NCBI RefSeq assembly: GCF_000802185.1
Contig: NZ_KN676113.1
Location: 2,308,808 to 2,372,807, forward strand
Source: Belnapia sp. F-4-1
GTDB taxonomy: Bacteria; Pseudomonadota; Alphaproteobacteria; Acetobacterales; Acetobacteraceae
Reading direction: 5' to 3'
DNA: 64,000 bases
This document shows, piece by piece, positions 19,638-28,451 of the stretch. The translations under genes and the position numbers were made by a program. The notes beneath the pieces were generated by a model, which was not told where the DNA came from, did not search any database, and saw only the letters and a list, made by a program, of their open reading frames with translations. How positions within the stretch are numbered: position 1 is the stretch's first letter; the number at the start of each line of letters is the position of its first letter.

Positions 19638-19985
19638 GGTTGGGGCCGATGATCCGAATCGCTTACTGGCTCCAGTCGGCTTCCATACAACCTGTCTCTC
19701 CCGACCAGACCAGTGCGCTGAAGCGCAGGTTTGGCCTGGGTTTCTGCGACAACCTTGACGGTGCAGTGGCGGAACGGAGGCGGGTTTTCTCTCCGAAGTG
19801 CCAGAGAGTCTCCGGACATTGAGGGTAGGGCGATTTAACCCTCAAGCTTTACCGCTCTGAAAACACACGATCTTCGAGCAGAGCCTCAGCGCCTAATCCA
19901 GCTTGGCGACCGCCTGGCCGGTCGAAGCTGTGGACGACAGCTGCGTCCCCGCCCCCCGAGCTCTTATTCCTTCCCGAGCCCTGAC
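19638..19985 (+). repeat. tRNA-Gly 3'-half remnant plus island repeat copy 2
   Basis: Bases 19638-19674 read GGTTGGGGCC...CCGAATC...GGCTCCA, a decayed copy of the tRNA-Gly anticodon-stem/T-arm/3' end. The 310-bp repeat follows at once (TCCAGTCGGCTTCCATACA onward). The arrangement copies tRNA-plus-repeat at 17.7 kb and looks like an attachment site left by an earlier insertion. The surrounding stretch 19503-20121 holds no gene. Confidence 0.8.
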
Positions 19986-20121
19986 CACCATCCGTGTCCA
20001 ACTCTGATCAGAGGTCTCTGCCTGCAGCAGCTGTGCGTCGTGCAGGTGAGCCACCGCGAACGGATCTTGCGCGAAAATGAATTTACGACGGCTGCCGCCG
20101 AGACAACAAACTGCTGACCCG

Positions 20122-21306
20122 TTAGGCGGCAACTGCCACAACGAGACTGTTGGCGAAGGCGGTGAGCCTTTCGCAACCAGCCATAAGGCTTCCCTCGGTC
20201 GCGCCAAGCGAAAGGCGGACATGGCCTGCGACGCAATTACCAAAGACGGCTCCGTCGAGAACCGCTACTCCGGCGTCGTGATAAAGACGGCGGGCGAATT
20301 CGGACGAGTTCATGCCGGTGCCTGACACATCCACGAGCACGAACATGCCTGCCTCAGGCTTCCTGCAGAGAAGACCTTTGGCTTGCGATAGGATGCCAAG
20401 CGCTACGTCGCGTCGAGATCGGAAGGTTGCGCACATGGCAGTTGCGCATTCGTTGTAGCGTTCGAGTGCCGCTAGAGCTCCAGCTTGGACGAAGCCTGGA
20501 AGTCCGTGATGCATGCAGGAAGCAAGACTCGTCATAGCCAAGGCGGCGTCATGCGGAGCGATCGCCCAACCCATGCGCCATCCGGTCATGGCGTGGGACT
20601 TTGAGAGGCTGCCAACCGTCACCGTGCGCTCAGCCATATCTGGCGTTGCAGCGATACAGAAGTGCTCGGCGTCGTAGGTGAGGGAACTGTACACCTCATC
20701 CGAGATCACCCAGAGATCAAAATCTTTGGCCAGCCTCGCGAGTTCCCGTATCTCGTCAGCCCGCAACACGGAGCCAGTCGGATTGCAGGGGTTGGCAAGG
20801 AGAACGCCACGTGTGCGTTCGGTCGCAGCGGCTCTCATAGCATCTATGTTGAACCGCAGGCTGTCGGGAGCCGCGGCGGTGGAGATTGGTTGTGCGCCGG
20901 ACGCTCGCACGGTTGCTGCGTAGGTGAGATAGGCCGGCTGAGGAACCAGCACTTCGTCCCCTGCCGAGAACAGCGCCAAGCAAGACGAGAAAATGGCGTT
21001 CTGTGCACCACTTCCCACGATGACCTGGGAGGCCTGGGTAGGAATGCCTGTCCTTGCCTGATGTAACTCAGCAATCGCGCGCCTCAGGTCGGGGCGCCCA
21101 GCAAATTCCGTGTAATGGGTGTCACCTTGGCGCAGTGCAGACACGGCAGCCTCGACCACGGGAGACATAGTGTGGAGGTCTGGATCACCGATGGTTAGCA
21201 GGATCACATCCTCACCACGAGCCAACGCCGCGAGCGCTTCGAAGTGCAGCCCGCAGGCCGAACCAGATCGGGCCGCGAGTTCTTCGGCTAGTGAGGAGAG
21301 GCGCAT
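20122..21306 (-). CDS. Class I/II pyridoxal-phosphate aminotransferase
   Basis: A 394-residue fold-type I aminotransferase. The PLP lysine is in TVGSLSKSHAMTGWRMGW, the Asn/Asp/Tyr cofactor contacts are in NPCNPTGSVL and VISDEVYSSL, and the early block LTIGDPDLHT is the usual substrate-side motif. The start at 21306 (MRLSSLAEELAAR) fits family N-termini; the longer frame adds 35 residues of unlike composition. It sits alone, inserted between a repeat and a remnant of the 466-residue-protein gene. Substrate unknown; branched-chain or aromatic amino acids are possible. Confidence 0.87.
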   Translation of the reverse strand: MRLSSLAEELAARSGSACGLHFEALAALARGEDVILLTIGDPDLHTMSPVVEAAVSALRQGDTHYTEFAGRPDLRRAIAELHQARTGIPTQASQVIVGSGAQNAIFSSCLALFSAGDEVLVPQPAYLTYAATVRASGAQPISTAAAPDSLRFNIDAMRAAATERTRGVLLANPCNPTGSVLRADEIRELARLAKDFDLWVISDEVYSSLTYDAEHFCIAATPDMAERTVTVGSLSKSHAMTGWRMGWAIAPHDAALAMTSLASCMHHGLPGFVQAGALAALERYNECATAMCATFRSRRDVALGILSQAKGLLCRKPEAGMFVLVDVSGTGMNSSEFARRLYHDAGVAVLDGAVFGNCVAGHVRLSLGATEGSLMAGCERLTAFANSLVVAVAA

Positions 21307-21431
21307 AAGGGCGATACCTGTAGTGTCGCCATCGTTCTGCGGCAGCAAGCTTGGCAGCTTCTTGACGCACGTGAAAAATCTTACGCTCGTATGGCGCACC
21401 AGAAGATTCATCGGTCAGAGAAAATTACTGT

Positions 21432-21620
21432 GCCGTACCGCACGACAAAGCAGGACTGATCGCGTGGGTCAAGCGCGAGGGGTTGTGTGGCACCCAAGCC
21501 GAGCTGCTGGTCGGCCATAGTGCCCAGGCTTGCTCCGGAGCGAGTATCAAGATGGTGGAGATTGCGGACGTTCTCGGCGATGACGCCGTAGTCCTCGTGT
21601 GCCGCATTCCGCGATTTTGA
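21432..21620 (+). pseudogene. Truncated remnant of the 466-residue-protein gene
   Basis: Sixty-two codons read PHDKAGLIAWVKREGLCGTQ, then EIADVLGDDAVVLV, matching the first part of the gene at 18102 (PHDIAGLIAWAKRDEWRG, EIADVLGEDAATVV) before a stop at 21618-21620. The sequence just upstream also aligns with the bases before the TTG of that gene. It therefore belonged with repeat copy 2 at 19.7 kb before the aminotransferase segment was inserted. Confidence 0.8.
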
Positions 21621-22298
21621 TTGCTGACGGTCGCTGTATCGCAATCAACCATCGACGCCGGAGCACGAGTGGGATGAAGTGCTACGCATACATGGGACGG
21701 CGCGGCCGGCATTGCAGCAGATCCAGTGATCGAAGCAGATGGGTGAACCCCATAGGCTTGGGTGCCGCCAGCGGCCTTGCCGGCTCGCTCTAAATAGGCA
21801 GACCCGCCTCAAGGGTGCGGTGGGTCGCTGAACGCCCCACGGACACAGCCGCGTGAGCCCAAGTTGGCGTTGTTCTCAGCCACTCTGGCAGATCCATGTT
21901 CGCCTGCGCCAGGAAAATGCCCGCATCGAAGCAGGCTACAATCAGAACGTCGCAGTAGGGCAGGGTACGTCGCCCGGCGAGTGCGGCCTGTAAACGCTCT
22001 AAGCAGCCAGATTCGATGCTCATGCTGGCCGTATCGCCGATTGATGCTGCCGAATTCTAAACCGATTGACCTGTCCAGTACTCAGCGCGCCACAAAACGA
22101 AAAATGCTCTTGCTTCGGTGAGGACTCGGCTCAGCACAGCGGGACTGACGCTCATCGTGCGCGAGTCAGACGCGCCGATCAGCCCGGCAACTTTGCTGCA
22201 CCTCATTGTGGCACGGTCAGTGATAATTCCGAAATAGTACGCAGGTAGGATTGCGGGCAAACCGCTTTGGTTTCACCCGTATTCCAACTTGGAAGACC
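21621..22298. other. Intergenic stretch with no recognisable gene
   Basis: About 680 bases between the gene remnant and the chemotaxis receptor. Reading frames here are short, lack Shine-Dalgarno sequences and resemble nothing I know. I see no repeat or strong hairpin. The last part presumably holds the promoter of the receptor gene. Confidence 0.5.
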
Positions 22299-24341
22299 AT
22301 GATGCGAAATATGAGCCTGTCGCGGCTTCTGTTGCTGGTTGCCATGGTGCCATTGGTCGCGGCTCTGGCCTTCAGTGGCATCCTGGCGGCCAACAGCCTG
22401 TCGGCCTGGCGGGCCGCAGGTCGAGTGGTCGAACTGGAGCAACTCGTCAGCGCCGGAGCGCGCTTCGCCTATATGCTGGCAGGCGAAGGGCGTGCCTCGC
22501 GGGCCTATGCCAGCAGTGGCGCGGCTGAGGATCGGACCCGCATGCTGGCCGAGCGGGCAGTAACCGATCGCAACCTGCAGGACTTCCGCGGGGCAGTCGC
22601 GGCGGCGCCGCTGGCCGACCCGGTCGCTCGGGAAGCCATTGATTTCATGCTGAAACACATTGAGGGACTCGGCGCATTCCGCGACAAGTCCGAAGCGCGC
22701 AGCGTTGTCGTCGCCGATTCGGTCCGTCTAATCCGGCCCATTCTCGCGCGCGGCTATGAACTTGTCGCCCGGTTGGCGGCGCTGACCGAGGACCCGGTAA
22801 TTAAGCAGCGAGCCTTCGCCTTTCAGGCGGTTTTGCTGGTTTCCAAAGGCGTTTCGGGCGAGAATTCGGTAGGCGGCCAGGCGCTGCGCGACGGCACCCT
22901 GTCGGTTGCTGCCCTTGCCAGCTTTCTGGAAGGTTCCGACGAGTTGCGCAGCTTCGGCGACCAAGTGCGCAATATTGCACCCCCCGCCATCGCTGAGAAA
23001 TGGCAGGCCTATCGCACCGGTCCAGAAACCCAGAGCCTAGAGCGTATGCGACAGGAGATCCTGGCGATTGCCGAAGGGCGCAAGCCGGAGCCGGGCTTAC
23101 TGCAGCGTTGGAACAGCGAAAATGCTGTGCGCATTCGCTTCGTCGACGAGTTGGTTACCGAATCCAGCCGCAGCTTGACCGCCGAAGCCCAAGCCCGGTT
23201 CGTGGCCGCTCGGGCGAGCTTGCTGACCTTTGCTGGCGCCGCCCTTGCCATCTTAGCGTTGGTTGCGGTGCTGAACCGCGCCGTATTGCGGACCATCCGC
23301 AACCTGCTGCAGCAGTTGTCGGAGTCCCTGACAGCTCTGGCAGAACGCCGCTATGACGGGGTGGTCATTGCAAAAGATCGCCAGGACGAATTAGGCAGCA
23401 TGGCGCGCGCCATCAGCATCTGCCGCGACGGGCTGCAGGCGGCTGATGCCCAGTCCGCTGCCCAGGCCGTAGAGCAAGCGGCCAAGGCCGAGCATGCCGC
23501 GCGCCTGCTCGCCCTGACCAACGGTTTCGAGAACCGCGCCGGCGAGATGATCCAGACCTTGGCGTCCGCGGCCACCAAGCTGGGCACGACGGCCGAGGGC
23601 ATGACCGAGGCGGCCGACCGCACCGCCTCCCGCGCCAATGCCGTGGCCAATGCCGCGGGCGAGGCTAATGCCAATGTGCAGACCGTCGCTGCCGCTGCCG
23701 AGGAACTATCCGCCTCGGTCTCCGAGATTACCCGCCAGGTCTCGCAGTCCGCCGAGATGACCAACCGGGCCGTCGCCGAAACCAAGCGCACCGACGCGAC
23801 CGTTCGAACCTTAGCCGAGGCCGCTCAGCGGATCGGCGAGGTGGTCAAGTTGATCAGCGATATCGCCGGCCAGACCAATCTGCTCGCTTTGAATGCCACC
23901 ATTGAGGCAGCCCGTGCTGGCGAGGCCGGCAAGGGCTTTGCGGTGGTGGCTTCTGAGGTAAAGATCCTGGCGAACCAGACCGCTCAGGCGACGCAGGAGA
24001 TCGCCGCCCAAGTCGATCAGATCCAGGCAGCCACCCAGAGCACCGTCAGCGCCATCGGCGGTATCGCTGGAACGATCGACTCCGTGAGCAGCATTGCTGC
24101 CGCCATTGCTGCCGCTGTCCAGCAGCAAGGTGCTGCAACTCAGGAGATCGCTCGCAACGTCCAGCAAGCGGCCGCCGGCACCACCGAGGTGACGACCCGC
24201 ATCAGCGAGGTTGGCCGCGACACCGCTCAGACCGGCCAAGGGGCGGCCGATGTGCTCACCGCCGCCACCGATGTCTCGCGCCAAGCGGAGGGCATGACTG
24301 TCGAGATCCGCAGCTTCCTACAAGGTGTGCGGGCGGCTTGA
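22299..24341 (+). CDS. Methyl-accepting chemotaxis protein with NIT-type sensor
   Basis: A 680-residue membrane chemoreceptor. TM1 is near residues 7-30, followed by a periplasmic helical region of about 270 residues with the [10 protein letters not shown] and [10 protein letters not shown] features of nitrate/nitrite-sensing (NIT) domains. TM2 is near 305-325, then a HAMP linker ending [13 protein letters not shown]. The long cytoplasmic coiled coil has its hairpin tip at about 524-555 ([18 protein letters not shown]). No C-terminal CheR-docking pentapeptide is seen. GGAAG precedes ATG 22299 and 22302. No che genes are nearby, so it must use a chromosomal system. Ligand inferred only from domain type. 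Confidence 0.9.
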   Translation: MMRNMSLSRLLLLVAMVPLVAALAFSGILAANSLSAWRAAGRVVELEQLVSAGARFAYMLAGEGRASRAYASSGAAEDRTRMLAERAVTDRNLQDFRGAVAAAPLADPVAREAIDFMLKHIEGLGAFRDKSEARSVVVADSVRLIRPILARGYELVARLAALTEDPVIKQRAFAFQAVLLVSKGVSGENSVGGQALRDGTLSVAALASFLEGSDELRSFGDQVRNIAPPAIAEKWQAYRTGPETQSLERMRQEILAIAEGRKPEPGLLQRWNSENAVRIRFVDELVTESSRSLTAEAQARFVAARASLLTFAGAALAILALVAVLNRAVLRTIRNLLQQLSESLTALAERRYDGVVIAKDRQDELGSMARAISICRDGLQAADAQSAAQAVEQAAKAEHAARLLALTNGFENRAGEMIQTLASAATKLGTTAEGMTEAADRTASRANAVANAAGEANANVQTVAAAAEELSASVSEITRQVSQSAEMTNRAVAETKRTDATVRTLAEAAQRIGEVVKLISDIAGQTNLLALNATIEAARAGEAGKGFAVVASEVKILANQTAQATQEIAAQVDQIQAATQSTVSAIGGIAGTIDSVSSIAAAIAAAVQQQGAATQEIARNVQQAAAGTTEVTTRISEVGRDTAQTGQGAADVLTAATDVSRQAEGMTVEIRSFLQGVRAA

Positions 24342-24489
24342 GTGCCGCTACGCGCTAACGGCAGGAACCATCACGGCCTGCCGGGCCTGCGCTAACCCTC
24401 GCCTTCGCAGCGCTTTAAGGTGGGGCGGCACTCCGGTCGGGCCCGGATAGCCGCTGGTCGCCGTATTCCGACCAAGGTTGATGTCGGCG

Positions 24490-24696
24490 GAGCGCTTGGC
24501 TGACTGAAGCGTAACGCCCTTGGTCGAACAGGCGCTGGTACCAGGACGCCCGAGCCAGTGCCGTCACTAACGCCGGATCCGCACGCGTGGCCACAGCGGG
24601 AATACCCTCCTGCGCCGGCGTCACCACTGTCTTCCGCTCCGGCCAACGCCGGATGGCGAGCTGCACCTGGACCGTGATGCTGGTTTCCACTCTCAT
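24490..24696 (-). pseudogene. Truncated copy of the recombinase-associated 128-residue protein
   Basis: From the ATG at 24696 the translation follows the 128-residue protein at 28.1-28.5 kb closely (VPAVATRADPALV versus IPAVATRADPALV; GRYASVSQ versus GRYASISE), then diverges after about residue 67. It overlaps the recombinase fragment by four bases (ATGA) exactly as in the intact cassette. This is the 3' end of a broken copy of that cassette. Confidence 0.75.
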
Positions 24697-25145
24697 GCCG
24701 CCACAATCTCTGCACCGACCGGAAACCCGCCGAGATCCCGAACGAGCCCAGAAAGCCCCTCAACCCGCAGCCGAATGTCAGCACCGCCCGGCCCGACGAC
24801 GACCCGCTCCACCAGCGCCCGCACGATGCGCACCTGCTCGGCCGGGAACAGCTCATCCCAGAGCGGTTCCAGCCGCTCCAACGCGTCCCGGACCTGCATC
24901 TCCGTCAGGTCCGGTGCTTCGGCCCTCGCCGCCAGCCACTTGCCAGCGACGATCTCAGGCTGTCGCAGCAGGGTCCGGACCTGGTTCACCACCGCTGCCT
25001 CGATCTCAGCAGCGGATATCCGGCGGACGGTGCCGTCGTCCTCGACTGCCGCGTCGCCTTTCAGCACGCGCTGCGCCACATAATAGCGATACAACTGGTC
25101 GCCCTTTCGGGAACGAGCCAGCGGCAGTGCCGGCGGCAATATTTA
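24693..25145 (-). pseudogene. Serine recombinase, C-terminal fragment
   Basis: About 150 codons matching the last third of the intact recombinase at 28.4-29.8 kb: YRYYVAQRVLKGD, VVNQVRTLLRQPEIVAGKW, ALVERVVVGPGGADIRLRVE. Everything upstream, including the catalytic domain, is missing; homology ends near 25,130-25,145. Many synonymous and some amino acid differences show that this is not a recent duplication of the intact copy. It cannot act as a recombinase. Confidence 0.85.
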
Positions 25146-25184
25146 GTCGTTAGCGGCTCTTTGCATCCTTGCTCAACGTCGGCG

Positions 25185-26009
25185 TTAGTCATGCGATAGG
25201 TCCCAGCCGATCCAACTGCAGATGGCGCGGCCCATAACCAGTTTGAGGTCGTCGTCCGACAACCAGGGCAGTTCCTCCGTAAACATCGTCACGCATTGCC
25301 GATAGGTGCATGGCATGCGGGTGATGTCGGTTCCCCAGAAGAAGCGGTGTGGCCCAAAGGCGTCGTAAATCCGCCAGAGTCCATCGTGGATGTTTCGGAA
25401 TGGATAGGGTTGGGTCGAGTAGCCAGGTGCGCCGGTCGCCTTGATTGCGACATTGGGGAACTTCGCAAGGGCTAGCAGGGCATCGAGATTCGCAAACGCA
25501 GCGTCATCCTGCTCTGACCGGACCAGGCCGAGATGGTCAATAATCAGCCGCAGGTTCGGATGGCGCTCGGCGATGCGCCGGAACTCGGGCAGGAACCGGC
25601 CAGCCATTGTCGCCATGGGTAGCCCAGCGCGCTCCGCCGTAGGCCAAAGCCAGTCCATCGTGCCGTCGACATGGAAGGTGCTCTGCTCAGGAAGCACCAA
25701 CGGATAGCGCAAGCCCAGCATCCCTGGCAGCCCGCGCCAGTGCTTGAGGCGTTCCTGGCCCTCCAACGGCTGGTCTAAGGGTACCTGGCCAAGAATGGCA
25801 AACCGGTTCGGATAGCGCCGGGCCGCGTCGATGGCCTGGTCGTTCGAATTTGGGTCCCAGCTGACCGGTGGATGGATCACGGCGGCGTCCACACCAGCCA
25901 CGTCCATCTCGCCCAGCAGTTCCTCCGCGGTGAAGGACGGCACTTTGCGGTGGTGGCCGCTCGGCGTACCGCTTGACCAGAGATGCACCTGCGCGTCGAC
26001 AATCTTCAT
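25185..26009 (-). CDS. Amidohydrolase-2 family metal-dependent hydrolase
   Basis: A 274-residue TIM-barrel hydrolase. It starts KIVDAQVHLWSSG with the metal-site DxxxHxW pattern, has DHLGL in the middle (about 167-171) and FFWGTDITRMP near the end (Asp ligand). Relatives include 2-pyrone-4,6-dicarboxylate hydrolases and sugar lactonases. The ATG at 26009 has GGAGGAG upstream. It lies with a short-chain dehydrogenase and a TctC protein between two recombinase cassettes, which suggests a small transferable catabolic set. Substrate unknown. Confidence 0.85.
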   Translation of the reverse strand: MKIVDAQVHLWSSGTPSGHHRKVPSFTAEELLGEMDVAGVDAAVIHPPVSWDPNSNDQAIDAARRYPNRFAILGQVPLDQPLEGQERLKHWRGLPGMLGLRYPLVLPEQSTFHVDGTMDWLWPTAERAGLPMATMAGRFLPEFRRIAERHPNLRLIIDHLGLVRSEQDDAAFANLDALLALAKFPNVAIKATGAPGYSTQPYPFRNIHDGLWRIYDAFGPHRFFWGTDITRMPCTYRQCVTMFTEELPWLSDDDLKLVMGRAICSWIGWDLSHD

Positions 26010-26247
26010 GTCATTCTCCTCCAGGGCCACGGCTCGGGCCATTGCCGCGCAGTGTTGCCGCCTTGGGGTTCCGATGCCACGAGTAAACTCGTGCGGTAGG
26101 ATCAGGCAGCGGGGAGCTGGCGCGTCTCCGGTTTGCGAAGGAGCCATTGCCATTTCTGCCTGGACTCGCCGGAGGTCACAGTAGTCTGCGCGGCACAATG
26201 CGAGTCATTCACCTGGTGCGGCTGAGCTTGGCAGGGGGAGTGCGGAG

Positions 26248-27000
26248 ATGACGGGAAGCCTGGAGGGTAAGGTCGCGCTAGTGACCGGAGCGGGTCGGAA
26301 TATTGGGCGCGCGATCGCGCTGCGCCTGGCGGGCGACGGGGCTACGGTTGTGGTCAACGGACGGACCGATCGGATGGCGGTAGAAGCGGTGGTGGATGAG
26401 ATCACCGCCAAGAGCGGTAAAGCGCTTTCCTATATCGCTGATGTCGCCAACCCGCATGCAGTGGCGCAGATGGCGGAGGAGGTAGCAGCGACGTTCGGCG
26501 GCATAGACATCGCCGTCGCCAATGCTGGACTAAGGCGCCAGACTCCTTTTCTAACCATGACGCTCCAAGAATGGCGGGAAATCATGGCGGTCGCGCTCGA
26601 TGGCGCCTTCATCTTGGCGCAGGCCGTCGTGCCGCAAATGATCCGGCGCGGTGGCGGCGCTCTGGTCGGTTTGTCCGGCATCTCGACCCATATCGGCACG
26701 CCGCACCGCGCCCACGTCTCAGCCTCGAAGGCTGGTTTGGAAGGGCTGATGCGCGCGCTGGCGGTTGAGTTGGCGCCACACAATATCCGATGCAACTGCG
26801 TAGCGCCGGGCCCGATCGACACCCTGCGTGGTGCTTCGGCTGGCGCGATGCCCGCTACGCTGGTCGAGGGCGGGGTGCCGCTAGGGCGCAAGGGATCGGT
26901 AGAGGAAGTAGCCGCCATCGTCCGGATGCTGGTGGGTCGCGAGGCCGGCTACGTCACCGGCCAAACCATTCATGTCAATGGCGGAGCTTTTCTGACCTGA
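26248..27000 (+). CDS. Short-chain dehydrogenase/reductase lacking the catalytic Tyr
   Basis: A 250-residue SDR with a complete Rossmann front half: TGAGRNIG at 13-20, ANAG at 91-94, and Arg39 after strand 2, which favours NADP(H). The active site is unusual. The YxxxK motif reads VSASK (V157, K161), and the tetrad Asn in the V-N-L-x-G pattern is Ala (A116). Ser143 and Lys161 remain. The end VTGQTIHVNGGAFLT is standard. Either a divergent mechanism or a non-catalytic role follows. Its 3' end overlaps the convergent TctC gene by 31 bases. Confidence 0.88.
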   Translation: MTGSLEGKVALVTGAGRNIGRAIALRLAGDGATVVVNGRTDRMAVEAVVDEITAKSGKALSYIADVANPHAVAQMAEEVAATFGGIDIAVANAGLRRQTPFLTMTLQEWREIMAVALDGAFILAQAVVPQMIRRGGGALVGLSGISTHIGTPHRAHVSASKAGLEGLMRALAVELAPHNIRCNCVAPGPIDTLRGASAGAMPATLVEGGVPLGRKGSVEEVAAIVRMLVGREAGYVTGQTIHVNGGAFLT

Positions 27001-27989
27001 GCCGCCAGCACGCTGCCGCCTCGACCGCTCCAGGGTCGAACTTTCCAGATTGCACGGACTGAGGTTTCGACCTGCGCCGCCATGTCGCGATAGGCGGTGC
27101 CAACCAGTGGTCGCAGAGGCAGAGAGGCTCGCTCGGCCTCCCGTGTAAAAGCTGGATCGGCGAAGGCTGCTGTGAAGGCCCGCTCCAGGCGCGCGCGGAT
27201 GTCAGGCGGCAGGCCCGGCGGTCCGGCGATGCCTCGGGCAGACCCGGCAACGATGTCGTAGCCGCGCTCGCGGAAAGTTGGAACGTCTGGGGCGGCTTCC
27301 CAACGGTGCTCTGCGGCTTGGCCGAGCGCACGCACTCGGCCCTCACGCATGGCCGACAGGATCTCTGCCATATTGCCGACGCCAAGCTCAATATGGTTAC
27401 CAAGCACCTGGGCCAGGAGTGGCGCCGAGCCGGCAAACGGTGCATGGTTCATGGGCTGTAGCCCCGCCAGCCCTTCCAAAGTGAGCATGAGCAGGTGATC
27501 GTCGGAGCCGACGCCCGTGGTGCCATAGTTGATCTGCCCCGGCCTGACCTTGGCTGCCTGAACCAAGTCCTGAAGCGTTTGGATCGGCGAGTTGGTGGCG
27601 ACGTAGATGGTGCCCGGATCGTCGACGACATTCGCAAGAAAGCTGAAGTCAAGCGGCCGATAGCGAACTTGGCGTTCGAGCGGGAAGGTGCTGATGGTCG
27701 GCGCCGGCAGTGCGCCCAAGACGTAGCCGTCTGGCGCCGCGTTAAACAAAGCTTCAAAGCCCACCTGTCCGCCGGCGCCGGCACGGTTGGCGACAACGAA
27801 ACGCGCCCCCGGCAGGTGCTGCGCCACGAAGGGCAGGGTGACACGCGCCATGATATCTACCCCGCCTCCTGGCGGATAGGGCACGATGACCTCGATGGGA
27901 CGCTCTCCTGGCCAGCTGCCTTGGGCCCGAAGGTGTGTCGAGGTAACGAGAAGGGCGCCAGTCGCGCCGAGCATGCGGCGGGATATCAT
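26970..27989 (-). CDS. TctC/Bug-family tripartite tricarboxylate-type solute-binding protein
   Basis: A 339-residue periplasmic binding protein. The signal peptide begins MISRRMLGATGALLVTS and ends at LRAQG near 23; then comes the family's PIEVIVPYPPGGGVDIMAR. GGAGGA lies ten bases before the ATG at 27989. The TctA/TctB membrane genes are absent, as is common for this expanded family. The last 20 or so residues run antisense into the SDR gene and are not like other members, so the natural end may have been lost. Ligand unknown, probably a carboxylate. Confidence 0.88.
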   Translation of the reverse strand: MISRRMLGATGALLVTSTHLRAQGSWPGERPIEVIVPYPPGGGVDIMARVTLPFVAQHLPGARFVVANRAGAGGQVGFEALFNAAPDGYVLGALPAPTISTFPLERQVRYRPLDFSFLANVVDDPGTIYVATNSPIQTLQDLVQAAKVRPGQINYGTTGVGSDDHLLMLTLEGLAGLQPMNHAPFAGSAPLLAQVLGNHIELGVGNMAEILSAMREGRVRALGQAAEHRWEAAPDVPTFRERGYDIVAGSARGIAGPPGLPPDIRARLERAFTAAFADPAFTREAERASLPLRPLVGTAYRDMAAQVETSVRAIWKVRPWSGRGGSVLAAQVRKAPPLT

Positions 27990-28064
27990 AGTGATTATTT
28001 CCTCCCGGTTTTGCCCCTGAGGGTGCGGGTTGGGCTGCATAGGGTCAAGCAGACGCTCCGAGCT

Positions 28065-28451
28065 CTACTGCCGTACCAGGGCCGTATGCTGCTTATCCCA
28101 TGCCACTGATAAGGGCTCCATCAGCCCCGGCAGCGTCATCCCCTCCGCCTGCCACCCGTCTAGGATCGCCTCCACGATCTCCGGCGCCAGCAGCGTGAGC
28201 CGCAGCAGCGTCCCGAGAAAGCCACGTTCGATTCGCTCTGCCGCCGCCATCTCGCTGATCGAGGCATATCGCCCCTCGTCCAGCAGCCGCTGGTACCGGA
28301 ACGCTCTGGCCAGCGCCTTCACCAGCGCCGGATCAGCGCGTGTGGCCACTGCCGGCACGCCTTCCTGTACTGGCATCACCACCGTCTTCCGCCCCGGCCG
28401 GCGCCGGATTGAGAGCGGCACTCGGACCGTGATGCTGGTCGCCGCACTCAT
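28065..28451 (-). CDS. Recombinase-associated 128-residue protein of unknown function
   Basis: A small basic protein overlapping the recombinase stop by four bases (ATGA). The first 65 residues carry RRPGRKTVVMPVQEG and ATRADPALVKALARAFRYQRL. The second half (ISEMAAAERIERGFLGTLLRLTLL) looks like a helix-turn-helix of the type found after large serine recombinases. A truncated copy in the same linkage lies at 24.5-24.7 kb, so the pair travels together. It might be a directionality or DNA-binding accessory factor; that is inference. Confidence 0.75.
   Translation of the reverse strand: MSAATSITVRVPLSIRRRPGRKTVVMPVQEGVPAVATRADPALVKALARAFRYQRLLDEGRYASISEMAAAERIERGFLGTLLRLTLLAPEIVEAILDGWQAEGMTLPGLMEPLSVAWDKQHTALVRQ

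Noticed and set aside
21790..22023. 77-codon minus-strand frame
   Set aside because: No ribosome-binding site and no recognisable feature; may be debris.
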